Shown here piece by piece: positions 44,528 through 53,510 of a stretch of 64,000 bases of DNA. The notes beneath the pieces are model-generated. The model saw only the letters and a program-made list of their open reading frames with translations, made no database searches and was not told the DNA's origin. The position numbers were made by a program, and so were the translations under genes. Location of the stretch: assembly GCA_003155655.1 (NCBI GenBank), contig PMDS01000037.1:1-64000 (forward strand), read 5' to 3'. This stretch comes from Melioribacter sp. Lineage in GTDB: Bacteria > Bacteroidota > Ignavibacteria > Ignavibacteriales > Melioribacteraceae. Numbering within the stretch: the stretch's first letter is position 1; every line of letters starts with the position of its first letter.

Positions 44528-44691
44528 TAAAACCGATAAATCGGTTTGCGGAGTTTTGATTTGGTGCGTTGACCAACTGATAAATCAGTTGGTTAATGAT
44601 AAAATATTTTTGATGGACGGTGAAATCTATCGCTCATCTCTCCGCGCATAAAAATAATTGCTTGTCCCGACGTCTTTTGTCGGGGCGCTTG
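44528..44691. repeat. 165-bp hairpin-rich repeat, copy 2
   Basis: Matches 42887-43050 with only a few base changes over its length. This copy keeps the first palindrome intact (ACCGATAAATCGGT). The two copies lie in direct orientation and flank the DUF3800 remnant. Confidence 0.65.
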
Positions 44692-45000
44692 GAAATTTCA
44701 GGAAGTGAAGCGTTAAGCGGGGAAACCGCGCCAGAGGCGGGCGGCAATTGCCGGATCATTTATTAATCTTTAATCTTGTTGCAAACAACTTGTAGCTTGA
44801 AGCTCATTGCTTGCTGCTAATAGCTAATTTTCCGTTTCACGATTTGAGACTCCTTACTTCTTCCGCCTATGTCAGAGACTCCGGCGGACAGGTTCTCCTT
44901 ACTCCTTTTAAACATTATACTTTATTCTGACTTTTTTTGAACCGTTCAAAATTATTTTTAAAAGAAGTTTTGCATATTCGTGAAGAACCTCACCCTCGGT

Positions 45001-45025
45001 CCCTCTCCTTAAAAAAAGGAGAGGG
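45001..45025. repeat. Perfect CCCTCTCCTT hairpin
   Basis: Arm CCCTCTCCTT, five-base A loop, AAGGAGAGGG. It stands alone between genes; it lacks a T-tract after either arm, so it is a palindrome of the dispersed type and not a typical terminator. Confidence 0.5.
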
Positions 45026-45161
45026 AGGAAATGTGAAAATGTTTCGTCCTGAAGAAAGTTCTTTGACATACTGACGATTCCATAGATGCCTAACGGTGAA
45101 AAACCCCCGACAAAAAACGTCTCCCGACATAAGACGTCGGGACAAGCTCCGCAAAAGGCGC

Positions 45162-45281
45162 GGGACAGGCGGGACAAGCGGGATAAAAATGGGATGGAAA
45201 TGGGATGAAAACCGGGATAAAAACGGGACAAAAATGGGATGAAAACGGGGTAAAAACGGGATGAAAACGGGATGAAAATGG
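45162..45281. repeat. 11-bp tandem repeat (GGGATGAAAAC type), about 11 units
   Basis: Units such as GGGATGAAAAC, GGGATAAAAAC and GGGACAAAAAT follow one another with period 11 (first two units 9 bp), varying at one to three positions. The A-tracts recur close to one helical turn, which should bend the DNA. No gene reads through it convincingly. It sits 200-300 bases upstream of the Lon-family gene. Confidence 0.7.
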
Positions 45282-45487
45282 AAGCCGGGTAGAAGGGCTC
45301 AATTCTCCATCCTGCCTACCGGCAGGCAAGTTCTCCATTTTCAATTCTCAATTAAAAACGATTTCCTTCGTCCTGAACGCCAGCGAAAGGATTATGAAAT
45401 TTCATCAGTAACATTTTTATATTATTTTTAAAGTTACGTTGAAGCAGAAAGAATGAATTTCCATTCACTAAATGAGAGAAATTTAAT

Positions 45488-47947
45488 ATGGCACTTCTTA
45501 AAGCATCCAAGCCAAAAGAATTAAAGCCGGATGAATTGAAATGGACATGTGATACTAAAGTATTCGATTTTGAAAGTACCGAAAAGGTTAAACCTATAGA
45601 AGGAATTATCGGGCAGGAACGGGCATTGAAAGCAATCAGGCTTGGGGTCGATTTAAAAAGTCCCGGGTATAATATTTTTATAACCGGTCTCTCCGGTACC
45701 GGAAAATTTACTGCTATAAAACAAATGCTTGAATCTATTAGTCCGGATTGCACATCACTTAACGACTATGCATATGTCAATAATTTTGAAGATGATGACC
45801 GCCCGCTGCTGCTTCAATTTCCTGCAGGACAGGCGGAAAAATTCAAGAAGAATTTAACCCGGGCAATAAAATTTCTTCAGGAGAAAATTCCACAGCTCCT
45901 TTCAACAGAACCGTTTATAAAAAAGAAAGGTCAACTTCTTGCTGAATATGGCAAGCATCAGCAGACATTGATGAATGTATTTGAAGAAAAACTTAAAAAA
46001 GACAATTTTACATTAGGGCAGGTAAAAATCGGCGAGATTATGCGTCCGGAAATTCTTGCCGTTATAGATGACCAGCCGGTGTTTATCCAGCAGCTTGAAG
46101 AACTTATACGCACTGAGAAAATTACAAAGGAAAAAGCACACGAAATAATTACAAAGTACTCTGAATACCAGGACGAACTTCAAAGGGTTTTTAAGGAAAG
46201 CTTAAAACTCACTCAAGGCTTCCAGGAAAAAGTCTCCAAACTTGAGAGTGAATTTGTAACCGAGTTTATTTCTATTTCGCTTGAGGAATTAAAAAAGAAA
46301 TATAAAATTCATGCAGTAAAGGAATATCTTGACCATGTTCATGAAAGTATTTTAACAAACCTTGATATATTCAAAGGACAGAAACCTGCCCGCGAGGAAT
46401 CTGACGGCGGGATAATAATTGATTATTTAAAAGAATATGAACTCAACATAATTTTAGATAACTCACGAACAAAAAGCTGCCCGGTTATTGTTGAAACATC
46501 TCCAACATATAACAACCTATTCGGAACAATTGAAAAATATTCGGATGGCAGGGGAGGCTGGTATGCAGATTTCACAAAAATAAAAGCCGGTTCACTTCTG
46601 CGCGCAAATGGCGGTTATATTATCATCAATGCAATGGATGCTTTTAGCGAGCCCGGTGTTTGGAAGACATTAAAACGCGTATTATTATTCGGACAGCTGG
46701 AAATTCAGGACGTAGCAAACCTATACCAATTTTCACCAAGTGTTCTTAAACCGCAGCCGATTAACATTGATGCAAAAATAATTTTGATCGGCAACAATTA
46801 TATCTACTCAATTTTATCAAATTATGAGGATGACTTTAATAAAATTTTCAAGGTTAAAGCCGATTTCGATTATGAAATAAAACGTACAGACCAAACAATT
46901 ACCGAATACACAAAGGTCCTCAAGAAATTAATTCAATCTGAAAAACTTTTAGAGTTTGATAAATCTGCGATTGCAAAAATATTTGAATACAGCGCACGCT
47001 ATGCCGGTGAAAAAAATAAGCTTACAACACGCTTTGCGTATATAGCAGACGTAGTAAGAGAAGCCTGTTTCTGGGCCAGGGCAAACGGCAGTAAACTTGT
47101 AACAAGCAATCACGTGAAACAGGCATATAACGCCTCAAAAGAAAGACACGGACTTTATGAATCCAAAGTTACAGAAATGATAAACGACGGAACTATATTA
47201 ATAGATACCGGCGGGACGCGGGTTGGCACAATAAACGGACTGGCTGTTTATGAAAGCGGTAAATTTTCATTTGGAAAACCTACCCGCATAACGGCTTCAG
47301 TTTCTCTTGGAACAGGTAATATAATTAACGTAGAGCGTGAAGCAGGACTAAGCGGAAATACTCATAATAAAGGAGTCCTGATTATTTCAGGTTACTTTAG
47401 AGAAATGTTTGGTTCACGAATACCGTTATCATTTACTGCAAGTTTAGTTTTTGAACAAGGATACGGAATGATTGACGGCGATAGTGCTTCAATTACAGAA
47501 ATATGCGCGCTCCTTTCAGCATTAACAAACATTCCGATTAAGCAATCCTTTGCAATAACCGGATCAGTAAATCAGAAGGGGGAAATACAACCAATAGGAG
47601 GGGTTAATGAAAAGATTGAGGGATTTTTTGAAGTTTGCAATATGAAAGGACTGACCGGCAACCAGGGAGTAATAATTCCGCAGCAAAATGTAAAAGACCT
47701 GATGTTGAATGACGATGTTGTTGATGCAGTGAAGAAAAAGAAATTTAATATCTATCCGGTTACAAAAGTAGAAGAAGCAATTGAAATACTAACGGGATTA
47801 CGTGCGGGCAAAAAAATGAAAGCCGGCAGGTATGAACAAAATACAATATTCGGCGAAGTGGAAAAAGAGCTAACCTCTATGAGAAAAAAATTACTACCTC
47901 CGCCAAAGAAAAATGATATTAAGTCCCAAAGGATGAAGAAAAAATGA
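45488..47947 (+). CDS. Lon-family ATP-dependent protease (AAA_32/COG1067 type)
   Basis: 819 residues. AAA ATPase with Walker A GLSGTGKF at 67-74, a long helical insertion (about 120-290), the sensor region GGWYADFTKIKAGSLLRANGG around 355-375, and a C-terminal Lon serine protease domain with catalytic Ser666 (DGDSAS) and Lys709 (GGVNEKIEGF), 43 residues apart as in Lon. The classic Lon N-terminal substrate domain is absent, so this is the COG1067 variant, not the housekeeping Lon. It overlaps pyk by four bases. Confidence 0.9.
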   Translation: MALLKASKPKELKPDELKWTCDTKVFDFESTEKVKPIEGIIGQERALKAIRLGVDLKSPGYNIFITGLSGTGKFTAIKQMLESISPDCTSLNDYAYVNNFEDDDRPLLLQFPAGQAEKFKKNLTRAIKFLQEKIPQLLSTEPFIKKKGQLLAEYGKHQQTLMNVFEEKLKKDNFTLGQVKIGEIMRPEILAVIDDQPVFIQQLEELIRTEKITKEKAHEIITKYSEYQDELQRVFKESLKLTQGFQEKVSKLESEFVTEFISISLEELKKKYKIHAVKEYLDHVHESILTNLDIFKGQKPAREESDGGIIIDYLKEYELNIILDNSRTKSCPVIVETSPTYNNLFGTIEKYSDGRGGWYADFTKIKAGSLLRANGGYIIINAMDAFSEPGVWKTLKRVLLFGQLEIQDVANLYQFSPSVLKPQPINIDAKIILIGNNYIYSILSNYEDDFNKIFKVKADFDYEIKRTDQTITEYTKVLKKLIQSEKLLEFDKSAIAKIFEYSARYAGEKNKLTTRFAYIADVVREACFWARANGSKLVTSNHVKQAYNASKERHGLYESKVTEMINDGTILIDTGGTRVGTINGLAVYESGKFSFGKPTRITASVSLGTGNIINVEREAGLSGNTHNKGVLIISGYFREMFGSRIPLSFTASLVFEQGYGMIDGDSASITEICALLSALTNIPIKQSFAITGSVNQKGEIQPIGGVNEKIEGFFEVCNMKGLTGNQGVIIPQQNVKDLMLNDDVVDAVKKKKFNIYPVTKVEEAIEILTGLRAGKKMKAGRYEQNTIFGEVEKELTSMRKKLLPPPKKNDIKSQRMKKK

Positions 47948-49374
47948 GCGCTAAATTTGCCAAGACAAAAATTCTTGCAACTGTTGGACCAGCCTGCGAC
48001 ACAACCGAAAAACTAGAAGCTTTGATTGATGCAGGATGTGACGCATTCCGTTTAAATTTTTCTCATGGTTCATTCGACTTCTTTGAAAATATTTTTAACA
48101 TGATTAACGAGTTGTGCGTTAGAAAATCCCTTCCAATTCCTATTCTTATCGACTTACAGGGGCCCAAGATAAGAATTGGGGAGTTGAGCCAGCCCGAAAT
48201 TGAAATTAAAACCGGTGATGAAATAGAATTATGTATTAATGATTTACCGGGAACCAGGGATAAAATTTCTGTCAGTTATAAAAATCTTGCAAAAGATGCC
48301 CATGTTGGTGAAGCAATTTTAATTAATGATGGATTGATACGGCTTGAAGTAAAATCGAAAAGCGCGTCATCAGTTATATGCAAAATTATTGAGGGAGGTA
48401 TTCTTAAACCAAGAAAAGGCATGAATCTACCCGGGATGAAATTAAGCACACCTTCTGTTACTGAAACGGATTTTAACAATCTTGAATTTGCCCTTAAACA
48501 CAGGGCCGATTTTATTGCACTCTCATTTGTACGCAGCGCAGAAGATATTCATCATTTAAAAAAATGGCTTTATATACGGGGAATAGAAAAACCAATAATT
48601 GCAAAAATTGAAAAGCCTGAAGCAATACAAAATTTTGATTCTATTCTTGATGCAGCTGATGGAATTATGGTTGCCCGTGGAGATTTGGGGGTTGAACTTG
48701 CACCTCAGCTGGTACCTGTCTTTCAGAAAAATATAATTAGAAAATGTAATTCTGTAGGTAAACTTGTAATTACAGCAACTCAAATGCTGGAAACAATGAT
48801 TGAGAATCCGGTGCCGACACGCGCTGAAGCTTCTGATATAGCAAACGCAGTTTGGGATGGCACCGATGTTGTGATGTTGAGCGGAGAAACTTCAGTCGGT
48901 AAATTTCCGCTTGAGGCAGTAAAAATGATGAATGACATTCTTCTAACTACTGAAAGTCAGCCTCTTTTTAGGAGTGAGATCAAATACGAAATTCCAAAGG
49001 ATTTAACAGCTAATTTATTTGACTCAATGGCGCACGCACACAAAAGTATTGCAGAACAAATAAACGCTGCTGCAATTATTATTTTTACTCATTTTGGCCG
49101 TAAAGCAATAAGCACCGCAAAATTCCGGCCGGGAGCTACAATTTTTGCTTTTTCAGATTCGTTTGATACTTGTAACACATTAAGTCTTCATTGGGGAATC
49201 AAGCCCCTATACCTGGAAAATGTTGATGATGAAGATTCGGCAGTTCAAAATTCAATGAAACTGTTATTAGAGAAAAATTTCATCAATAAAGGCGATCTTT
49301 TAATTTTTGCTGCCGGAAGACCTCATATAGATTTAGAAAGAAGAAGCTGGATGAGATTTGCAATTGCGGAATAA
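47944..49374 (+). CDS. pyk: Pyruvate kinase
   Basis: 476 residues. N-terminal ATILATVGPA-like opening (KTKILATVGPACDTTEKLEA), FRLNFSHGSF, the active-site IIAKIEKPEAIQNF (about 218-231), MVARGDLGVELAPQLVP, the TATQMLETMI...PTRAEASDIANAVWDGTDVVMLSGET signature in two parts, and a C-terminal allosteric domain from about 345. It makes ATP from phosphoenolpyruvate in glycolysis. Start overlaps the preceding protease stop (ATGA). Length is normal. Confidence 0.97.
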   Translation: MSAKFAKTKILATVGPACDTTEKLEALIDAGCDAFRLNFSHGSFDFFENIFNMINELCVRKSLPIPILIDLQGPKIRIGELSQPEIEIKTGDEIELCINDLPGTRDKISVSYKNLAKDAHVGEAILINDGLIRLEVKSKSASSVICKIIEGGILKPRKGMNLPGMKLSTPSVTETDFNNLEFALKHRADFIALSFVRSAEDIHHLKKWLYIRGIEKPIIAKIEKPEAIQNFDSILDAADGIMVARGDLGVELAPQLVPVFQKNIIRKCNSVGKLVITATQMLETMIENPVPTRAEASDIANAVWDGTDVVMLSGETSVGKFPLEAVKMMNDILLTTESQPLFRSEIKYEIPKDLTANLFDSMAHAHKSIAEQINAAAIIIFTHFGRKAISTAKFRPGATIFAFSDSFDTCNTLSLHWGIKPLYLENVDDEDSAVQNSMKLLLEKNFINKGDLLIFAAGRPHIDLERRSWMRFAIAE

Positions 49375-49429
49375 TTGAGCACCTGTTTTCCGAATGGCAA
49401 GTTGAGATTGAAGTTTTAAAAAATCAAAA

Positions 49430-49457
49430 TTCTCCATTCTCAATTCTCCATTCTCAA
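49430..49457. repeat. Exact 14-bp tandem duplication in gap before amrS
   Basis: TTCTCCATTCTCAA twice in a row, followed by TTA. Relatives are at about 45331-45357 and, on the opposite strand, 34933-34962. Simple dispersed repeats of this type fill several intergenic gaps. Confidence 0.55.
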
Positions 49458-49471
49458 TTAAAGAGAGAATT

Positions 49472-50494
49472 ATGAATTCAAAATCATATCATATAGCTAA
49501 ATGGTGGGAAGCAGCAGAAAATGGAAAACTGCTTTGCACACTTTGCCCGCGCTATTGCACTATAGGAGACGGACAGGCTGGATTCTGTTACATACGTCAA
49601 AATATAAATGGAACATTATATTCCACAGGATATGGGAGACCTACCGGATTTGCAATTGATCCAATCGAAAAGAAACCATTAAATCATTTTTTTCCGGGTA
49701 CCGATGTTTTAAGTTTTGGAACCGCCGGCTGTAATCTTGGATGTAAGTTTTGCCAGAACTGGTCTATAAGCAAAGCAAGACTTGATGATGTTCAATCAAC
49801 CAACGCTTCTCCGGAAGACGTTATTAAACTCGCAAAAAAATATAATACTCCCTCTATAGCATTCACTTATAACGACCCGGTTATATTCGGCGAATATGTA
49901 ATTGATATTTCGAAAATTGCCCGGCAGGAAAAAATTAATTCTGTAATGGTTACAGCAGGTTACATAGACAAAAACGCCCGCAAGGATGTATTTAAATACA
50001 TTGATGCAGCTAATGTGGATCTTAAAGCGTTTACAGAAAGGTTTTATAATAAACTTGCTTTTGCACATCTTAATGATGTTCTTGAAACGCTTATATGGCT
50101 GAAAAAAGAAACGGATATATGGTTTGAAATTACTACGTTATTAATACCGGATGAAAATGACTCTGAAGAAGAGATAAAAAATATGTGTGAATGGATTTTG
50201 CAAAATCTAGGAGATGAAATACCGCTTCATTTCACGGCATTTCAACCTCATTTTAAAATGTCTCACAAACAGCCAACACCAGCTTCGACAGTTAAAAAAG
50301 CATGTAATATTGCCAAAAATCTTGGGATTAAATACTGTTATGTAGGAAATATTCATGATCATGAAATGCAAAACACATATTGTCCTAAATGCAATTCAAT
50401 TTTAATAGAAAGGGACTGGCATACAATTAAGGTAAATAACCTGGTAAAAAGCAAATGTGCCAATTGTGATGTACAGTTGCCAGGCAGATTTTAA
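49472..50494 (+). CDS. amrS: AmmeMemoRadiSam-system radical SAM enzyme AmrS
   Basis: 340 residues. Opening C-x2-C-x3-C zinc-like motif (CTLCPRYC at about 22-29), radical SAM cluster motif CNLGCKFCQNW (Cys-x3-Cys-x2-Cys, about 91-101), NVDLKAFTERFY, and a C-terminal rubredoxin-like pair CPKCNS...CANCD. The family usually occurs with MEMO1 and AMMECR1 genes, which are not in this window. Start: AGAGAG-rich leader (AGAGAGAATTATG) before the ATG. The substrate is not known. Confidence 0.93.
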   Translation: MNSKSYHIAKWWEAAENGKLLCTLCPRYCTIGDGQAGFCYIRQNINGTLYSTGYGRPTGFAIDPIEKKPLNHFFPGTDVLSFGTAGCNLGCKFCQNWSISKARLDDVQSTNASPEDVIKLAKKYNTPSIAFTYNDPVIFGEYVIDISKIARQEKINSVMVTAGYIDKNARKDVFKYIDAANVDLKAFTERFYNKLAFAHLNDVLETLIWLKKETDIWFEITTLLIPDENDSEEEIKNMCEWILQNLGDEIPLHFTAFQPHFKMSHKQPTPASTVKKACNIAKNLGIKYCYVGNIHDHEMQNTYCPKCNSILIERDWHTIKVNNLVKSKCANCDVQLPGRF

Positions 50495-50589
50495 TAAAAT
50501 TTAACTTGTTTATAGGAATGAATTCTATATATTATAAGGAATCTATAATTTATTATAGGCACAATTCACTAAATAACCTGGAGGGTTGT

Positions 50590-51087
50590 ATGAAAAGATT
50601 ATTTCCATTTATCGGCTCAGTAGTTGTTCTGATATTAATTTCCATTTCAGTTTCTAATGCTCAAGGCACGCATGGTGTCGTAGGTAAAATTTTCAGCAAG
50701 CAGGAAGCAAAAACTTTATTTGGTAAGGTTATTGGCTCAATTTCAGTTGACACAAAAGAGTTACAAAATTCACTTTCAAAAGCAGGAGATTATGTTCTCT
50801 TAGCAGTTAAAAATAACCGCTTAGTTGTTTGCAACGTGAAAAGACAGCCGGTAAGTAGCACAATGGATATTCTCGATAAAGATCAAACTATGTATGTTTT
50901 TAGTACAAGTATGGTTCAAAGACTACTTCAACCAACTGCTGCTACAACTCAAGATGTAAGTGCATTGAAAGTTGCAGCGCCTTCAGCAATTACAGTAGAA
51001 GTTCGTTCAGGAGTATTAACATTATCAAGTAACACTGAAACATTGGAAATGTCCCTGATTTGTCCACCAATTTGTTGGCAAGATTGA
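50590..51087 (+). CDS. Uncharacterised secreted protein
   Basis: 165 residues from the ATG at 50590 with GGAGGG just upstream (a longer frame opening at 50506 is not needed). Signal peptide MKRLFPFIGSVVVLILISIS ending SNAQ. The mature part has no family I recognise; it ends with two cysteines in SLICPPICWQD. The following membrane-protein gene overlaps its 3' end, which suggests coexpression with the kinase pair downstream. Confidence 0.65.
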   Translation: MKRLFPFIGSVVVLILISISVSNAQGTHGVVGKIFSKQEAKTLFGKVIGSISVDTKELQNSLSKAGDYVLLAVKNNRLVVCNVKRQPVSSTMDILDKDQTMYVFSTSMVQRLLQPTAATTQDVSALKVAAPSAITVEVRSGVLTLSSNTETLEMSLICPPICWQD

Positions 51088-51725
51088 CATTAACTGACTT
51101 ATTTAAATTTTTATTTTTCTCAAGTGTTGTAATATGGTTAATTCCTCCATTTAAGCAATACAAAGGGAAATATTTTTGGTATTTCGTTCTCCTGGCTGTG
51201 GAAGATCCTTTGTCTTTTGCTATGCGGATTTTCGTTCTCGAAGATCTTATAACATTATATTACCTAATAATATGCTTTTTGTTGCTTATGGCAGTATTCA
51301 GCAAAGAGCAGATTATTAAGTATAAATTTGTATGGATGGAAGCTTTTATTATTCTTATATCGCCTATTTTATATAATGTTTTCAAATATGTTATTATTTA
51401 CAAAGGTAATTTTTTACAGATCATTTTACTGCACCAGCTAAATATGAATGGTGTATTATCATATTTTTCAATAATATCTTTACATCTTGGTATCTTTCTT
51501 GTTTTTTTAAAAGAGTTTATAGTTAAATATGTCTCGGAAAAGAAATTCAGCCTATTTCTTTTATTTCTTTTTGTATATGAATTAACAGTAGTACTTAAAT
51601 TGTTTAACATACTTGTGGGTTATGCTGACGCAACTGCTTTTTTTATTATTACAAGTATCGCGCAAATCATCTTTGGACTCTTCTTTTCGATCCATAGAGA
51701 AGATAAAATCGGACTCACTGTTTAG
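51060..51725 (+). CDS. Multi-spanning membrane protein, possible sensor partner of the next kinase
   Basis: 221 residues with about seven hydrophobic segments (about 10-27, 35-55, 62-82, 93-113, 122-150, 165-185, 195-212). TTG start at 51060 is the longest opening; another TTG at 51084 is possible, right at the stop of the previous gene. No known domain. Its 3' end is followed in the +1 frame by the kinase, whose first ATG (51754) lies just downstream, so the two may form a split sensor kinase or a frameshifted fusion. Confidence 0.55.
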   Translation: MSTNLLARLTLTDLFKFLFFSSVVIWLIPPFKQYKGKYFWYFVLLAVEDPLSFAMRIFVLEDLITLYYLIICFLLLMAVFSKEQIIKYKFVWMEAFIILISPILYNVFKYVIIYKGNFLQIILLHQLNMNGVLSYFSIISLHLGIFLVFLKEFIVKYVSEKKFSLFLLFLFVYELTVVLKLFNILVGYADATAFFIITSIAQIIFGLFFSIHREDKIGLTV

Positions 51726-51753
51726 TGTTGAAAATCCTCTTTTATTTTCTCTT

Positions 51754-52941
51754 ATGTTGTTCGTTGTGATAATTGCGGTAACTTTAATCTACTACCGCTT
51801 TGTTATAATACCAATGAGAAAAAGGCATCTGGAGTCTGAAAAAAATTTGCGGCTTGAGCAGGCAGAATTAATGGCTCTTTTTGCTTCCTTATCGCCAGAC
51901 CCGATTTTTAGATTTGATGAAAACGGTGTAATTATTCTTGCAAATAATTCTGCACATAAAATTTTTCCTGATAAAATTTTAATCGGAGAAAATGCCCAGA
52001 ATATTCTGCCTTTTCTTGGCAATTATGATTTTAAGGAATTCATTATGAATAATGAATCCAGCAGTAATACTGCATTATTAGGCGAGAATTATTTTCAATT
52101 TATTACTGAAGGAATAAATAAATTTAAGGTTTGCCAGGTTTACGGACGCGATATTACAGAACTTAAAGCGACCGAACGCGATTTAAAAGATGCGCTTGTC
52201 AAAGCAGAAGAATCCAAGCGTTTGAAAGAATTTTTCTTAGCCCAGATTTCTCATGAGATTCGTTCTCCTCTAAATGTAATTGTTGGTTATTCAGATTTCC
52301 TGATGGAGGAGTTACGTGAAGAAAAAAGAGCAGAGCTTGCACCAATACTGCGTTCAGTTAAAAACAATAGTAAACGCCTCTATAGAACATTCGACTTACT
52401 TCTTAACATGTCACAAATTCAGACAGGAAAATATAGCCCCAGGTTTGAAAGAATAAATATTTTTGCCTTGCTTAAAACAATATATTCAGATTTCAATTCA
52501 ATCGCTGAAGAAAAGAACATAAGCTTAACACTAGCAAATACTGTTTCTGAAGATACTAATGTTTTTGTTGATCATTATGCATTATCGCAGGTTTTTATAA
52601 ATCTAATTGATAATGCTATTAAATATACAAACAACGGAAGCGTTGATATTAAAATTTATGGTAACGATACGGAAGTGCTTATTGATATTACTGATACGGG
52701 CAAGGGTATGTCTAAAGAGTTTATAGAAAAAATATTTACACCTTTTACACAGGAAGAGATGGGTTATACCCGCAGATATGAGGGAACCGGATTAGGGTTA
52801 GCAATTGTAAAAAGTTTTGCTGATCTAAATAATACAAAAATAAAAATAACCAGCGAGCCAAATAAAGGCTCTAAATTCACAGTGATTTTAAACGGAGAAA
52901 AAAAATGGGGCATCCCACAGAGCAAAAGCCAAAACTCCTGA
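51754..52941 (+). CDS. PAS-domain sensor histidine kinase
   Basis: About 395 residues from the ATG at 51754, the first one after the preceding gene's stop (the frame is open back to 51613). One membrane helix at the start (MLFVVIIAVTLIYYRFV), a PAS-like domain with FASLSPDPIFRFDENGVII, then HisKA with phospho-accepting His in FFLAQISHEIRSPLNVIVGY and the ATPase boxes NLIDNAIKYT, DTGKGMSKEF and GTGLGLAIVKSF. The receiver gene downstream overlaps it by 37 bases, so they are a two-component pair. Confidence 0.88.
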   Translation: MLFVVIIAVTLIYYRFVIIPMRKRHLESEKNLRLEQAELMALFASLSPDPIFRFDENGVIILANNSAHKIFPDKILIGENAQNILPFLGNYDFKEFIMNNESSSNTALLGENYFQFITEGINKFKVCQVYGRDITELKATERDLKDALVKAEESKRLKEFFLAQISHEIRSPLNVIVGYSDFLMEELREEKRAELAPILRSVKNNSKRLYRTFDLLLNMSQIQTGKYSPRFERINIFALLKTIYSDFNSIAEEKNISLTLANTVSEDTNVFVDHYALSQVFINLIDNAIKYTNNGSVDIKIYGNDTEVLIDITDTGKGMSKEFIEKIFTPFTQEEMGYTRRYEGTGLGLAIVKSFADLNNTKIKITSEPNKGSKFTVILNGEKKWGIPQSKSQNS

Positions 52942-53342
52942 TCATTGAGGACGATTTTGAAAATCAAAAATTTCTCAGTTTCTTTCTAAAGAAGTACTTC
53001 AGAGTTGATGTTTGTGATTCTTCAGATACATTCTACGAATTATTAAATAAGGAAAAAACCGACATTATATTAATGGATATTTCCATAAGAGGTCCTAAAA
53101 ACGGGCTGCAATTAACACAGGAATTGAAAAAAAATCCCGGTTTCTCTTCAATACCGGTTGTTTGTTATACTGCACATGCATTCAATAAAGACCGGCTTAA
53201 TGCTTTAGATGCCGGGTGCGATGCTTATATAAGCAAACCTTCTGATATTCATACACTGCTTAACTCGCTTTTTGACTTGCTGAGTGGAAAAGGTAATTTT
53301 TTCCCTGGGAATGATTCTAATCAGAATTTTGCGACAATATAA
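52905..53342 (+). CDS. Stand-alone response-regulator receiver protein
   Basis: 145 residues, receiver domain only: acidic pair in LLIIEDDFENQ, phospho-acceptor Asp in IILMDISIRG, Thr in VCYTAHAF and Lys in YISKPSD. No output domain, so it acts by protein contact or in a phosphorelay, like CheY-type or SpoIIA-like relays. Translationally coupled to the kinase by the overlap. Ends just before a hairpin element at 53347. Confidence 0.88.
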   Translation: MGHPTEQKPKLLIIEDDFENQKFLSFFLKKYFRVDVCDSSDTFYELLNKEKTDIILMDISIRGPKNGLQLTQELKKNPGFSSIPVVCYTAHAFNKDRLNALDAGCDAYISKPSDIHTLLNSLFDLLSGKGNFFPGNDSNQNFATI

Positions 53343-53346
53343 AAAA

Positions 53347-53459
53347 AAGAGGTTGTCTCAGAAGTAATAATTTAATTAAAAATAACCAGCAGATGGCGCA
53401 GATTTAACTGATTTTAGCAGATTTATTTTATGAAATATTACTTTTGAGACAACCTCTTA
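53347..53459. repeat. MITE-like hairpin between convergent genes
   Basis: Inverted arms AAGAGGTTGTCTCAGAAGTA (53347-53366) and a matching TACTTTTGAGACAACCTCTT (one mismatch, 53439-53458). Length, TIR style (GAGG-TGTCTCA) and place resemble IS-derived MITEs in Bacteroidota. It may also act as a terminator for the receiver gene and for clpX, which converge here. Confidence 0.6.
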
Positions 53460-53510
53460 AACTGTTTAAAAATTAGTTAAACGAGAATAACCCGGGGAGA
53501 GTAAGTTAAA

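Larger units (their letters stand above)
42732..45487. other. Repeat-rich stretch without intact genes
   Basis: Only a broken DUF3800 gene (43265-44002) shows protein homology. The rest holds a duplicated 165-bp repeat, GCCTGCC/GGCAGGC palindromes, a CCTCTCC hairpin (45001) and an 11-bp tandem repeat (45162). The short open frames here are composed of repeat sequence and are not called. Confidence 0.6.

Noticed and set aside
45162-45281. Possible CRISPR array
   Set aside because: Units are 11 bases with no spacers; it is a minisatellite.
45162-45281. G-quadruplex
   Set aside because: GGG runs are separated by about eight bases, beyond the usual loop limit, so I do not claim it.
44908-45344. 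Two overlapping open frames on the minus strand
   Set aside because: They translate the 11-bp repeat and palindromes into biased Pro/Phe/Ser strings without a start site or homology.
49472-50494. Complete AmmeMemoRadiSam system
   Set aside because: Only amrS is visible; MEMO1 and AMMECR1 are not in this window.
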